Assembly (NCBI GenBank): GCA_009704425.1
Contig: WLEG01000123.1
Span: forward strand, 1-5,850
DNA: 5,850 nt
Direction of reading: 5' to 3'
Origin: Actinomycetota bacterium
GTDB lineage: Bacteria; Actinomycetota; Acidimicrobiia; Acidimicrobiales; Ilumatobacteraceae
The translations under genes and the position numbers were made by a program. How positions within the stretch are numbered: position 1 is the stretch's first letter; each line of letters begins with the position of its first letter. Of the stretch, positions 5,592 through 5,850 are shown piece after piece. Below the pieces are notes generated by a model that was not told where the DNA came from, searched no databases, and worked only from the letters and a program-made list of their open reading frames with translations.

Positions 5592-5850
5592 ATGCCAGAG
5601 AGCGCAACCCCACCTCATCCCTCGGATCGACCCGACCACGTGGTGCTCGTCATCGGCGGAGACGCGCCGAGTCCGTTTTGCCTGAACCACGTCGCTGCGT
5701 TCGAGCACGTGATCTGCGCCGACTCCGGCGCCGACCACGCCCGGTCTCTCGGCCTGACACCCGATCTCGTTCTCGGAGACATGGACTCGATCAGCGACGG
5801 CTCGCGGGAGTGGGCCACGTCGTTGCACGCGCGATTCGTGATCGCCGACC
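5592..5850 (+). CDS. thiN: Thiamine pyrophosphokinase, 3'-truncated by window edge
   Basis: 86 complete codons of a gene running past the window end. The protein transfers pyrophosphate from ATP to thiamine to make TPP, completing thiamine salvage. Visible: a hydrophobic first beta strand VVLVIGGDAPSP (17-28), then VICADSGADHARSLGLTPDL (40-59), and GDMDSIS (62-68). The last corresponds to the GDxDS motif with the metal- and ATP-binding acidic residues of thiamine pyrophosphokinases. The roughly 15-residue N-terminus before the first strand is Pro- and charge-rich, with no signal peptide. The start is set by the strong GGAGGA five bases upstream and by the preceding TPP riboswitch, which independently supports a thiamine role. 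SteA-like actinobacterial proteins share the fold and a similar motif, but the riboswitch and the motif's early position favour a true kinase. About half or more of the usual 200-230 residues are outside the window, so completeness cannot be judged. Confidence 0.88.
   Translation, partial: MPESATPPHPSDRPDHVVLVIGGDAPSPFCLNHVAAFEHVICADSGADHARSLGLTPDLVLGDMDSISDGSREWATSLHARFVIAD

Overview
The window is GC-rich with short intergenic gaps and strongly GC-biased third codon positions. Its gene content and protein motifs point to a high-GC actinobacterium. The HisN-type phosphatase and the D-aminoacylase-like amidohydrolase would fit a lineage such as Acidimicrobiia, but this placement comes from general resemblance and not from a search. 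No transposase, phage gene, CRISPR array, tRNA or rRNA was seen.

Layout. Three genes run rightward in a tight block (1-3863): the 3' two-thirds of dxs (1-deoxy-D-xylulose-5-phosphate synthase), an inositol-monophosphatase-family gene best matched to histidinol-phosphatase HisN, and a 575-aa metal-dependent amidohydrolase of the N-acyl-D-amino-acid deacylase type. dxs and hisN are 1 base apart, and hisN and the amidohydrolase overlap in ATGA, so the three are probably co-transcribed and translationally coupled. Two genes run leftward (5383 to 3930): a short-chain dehydrogenase/reductase, then an NfuA-type Fe-S carrier. The two blocks converge on a 66-base gap that is almost filled by a perfect 26-bp inverted repeat with a 7-base loop.

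At the right end, on the plus strand, a clear TPP riboswitch aptamer (about 5495-5590) lies directly before the 5' part of a thiamine pyrophosphokinase gene that runs off the window. This gene's Shine-Dalgarno sequence sits at the 3' edge of the aptamer, which suggests translational feedback by TPP. The region between the riboswitch and the leftward SDR gene (5384-5494) is a divergent control region holding a small inverted repeat with two alternative pairings.

Functional links. DXS uses TPP as cofactor and the kinase at the other end makes TPP, but the two are in different transcription units, so this may be coincidence. Most of the window is ordinary housekeeping sequence. The parts most worth a second look are the nested-palindrome hairpin, the riboswitch-kinase junction, and the departures from family consensus in the amidohydrolase and SDR active sites.
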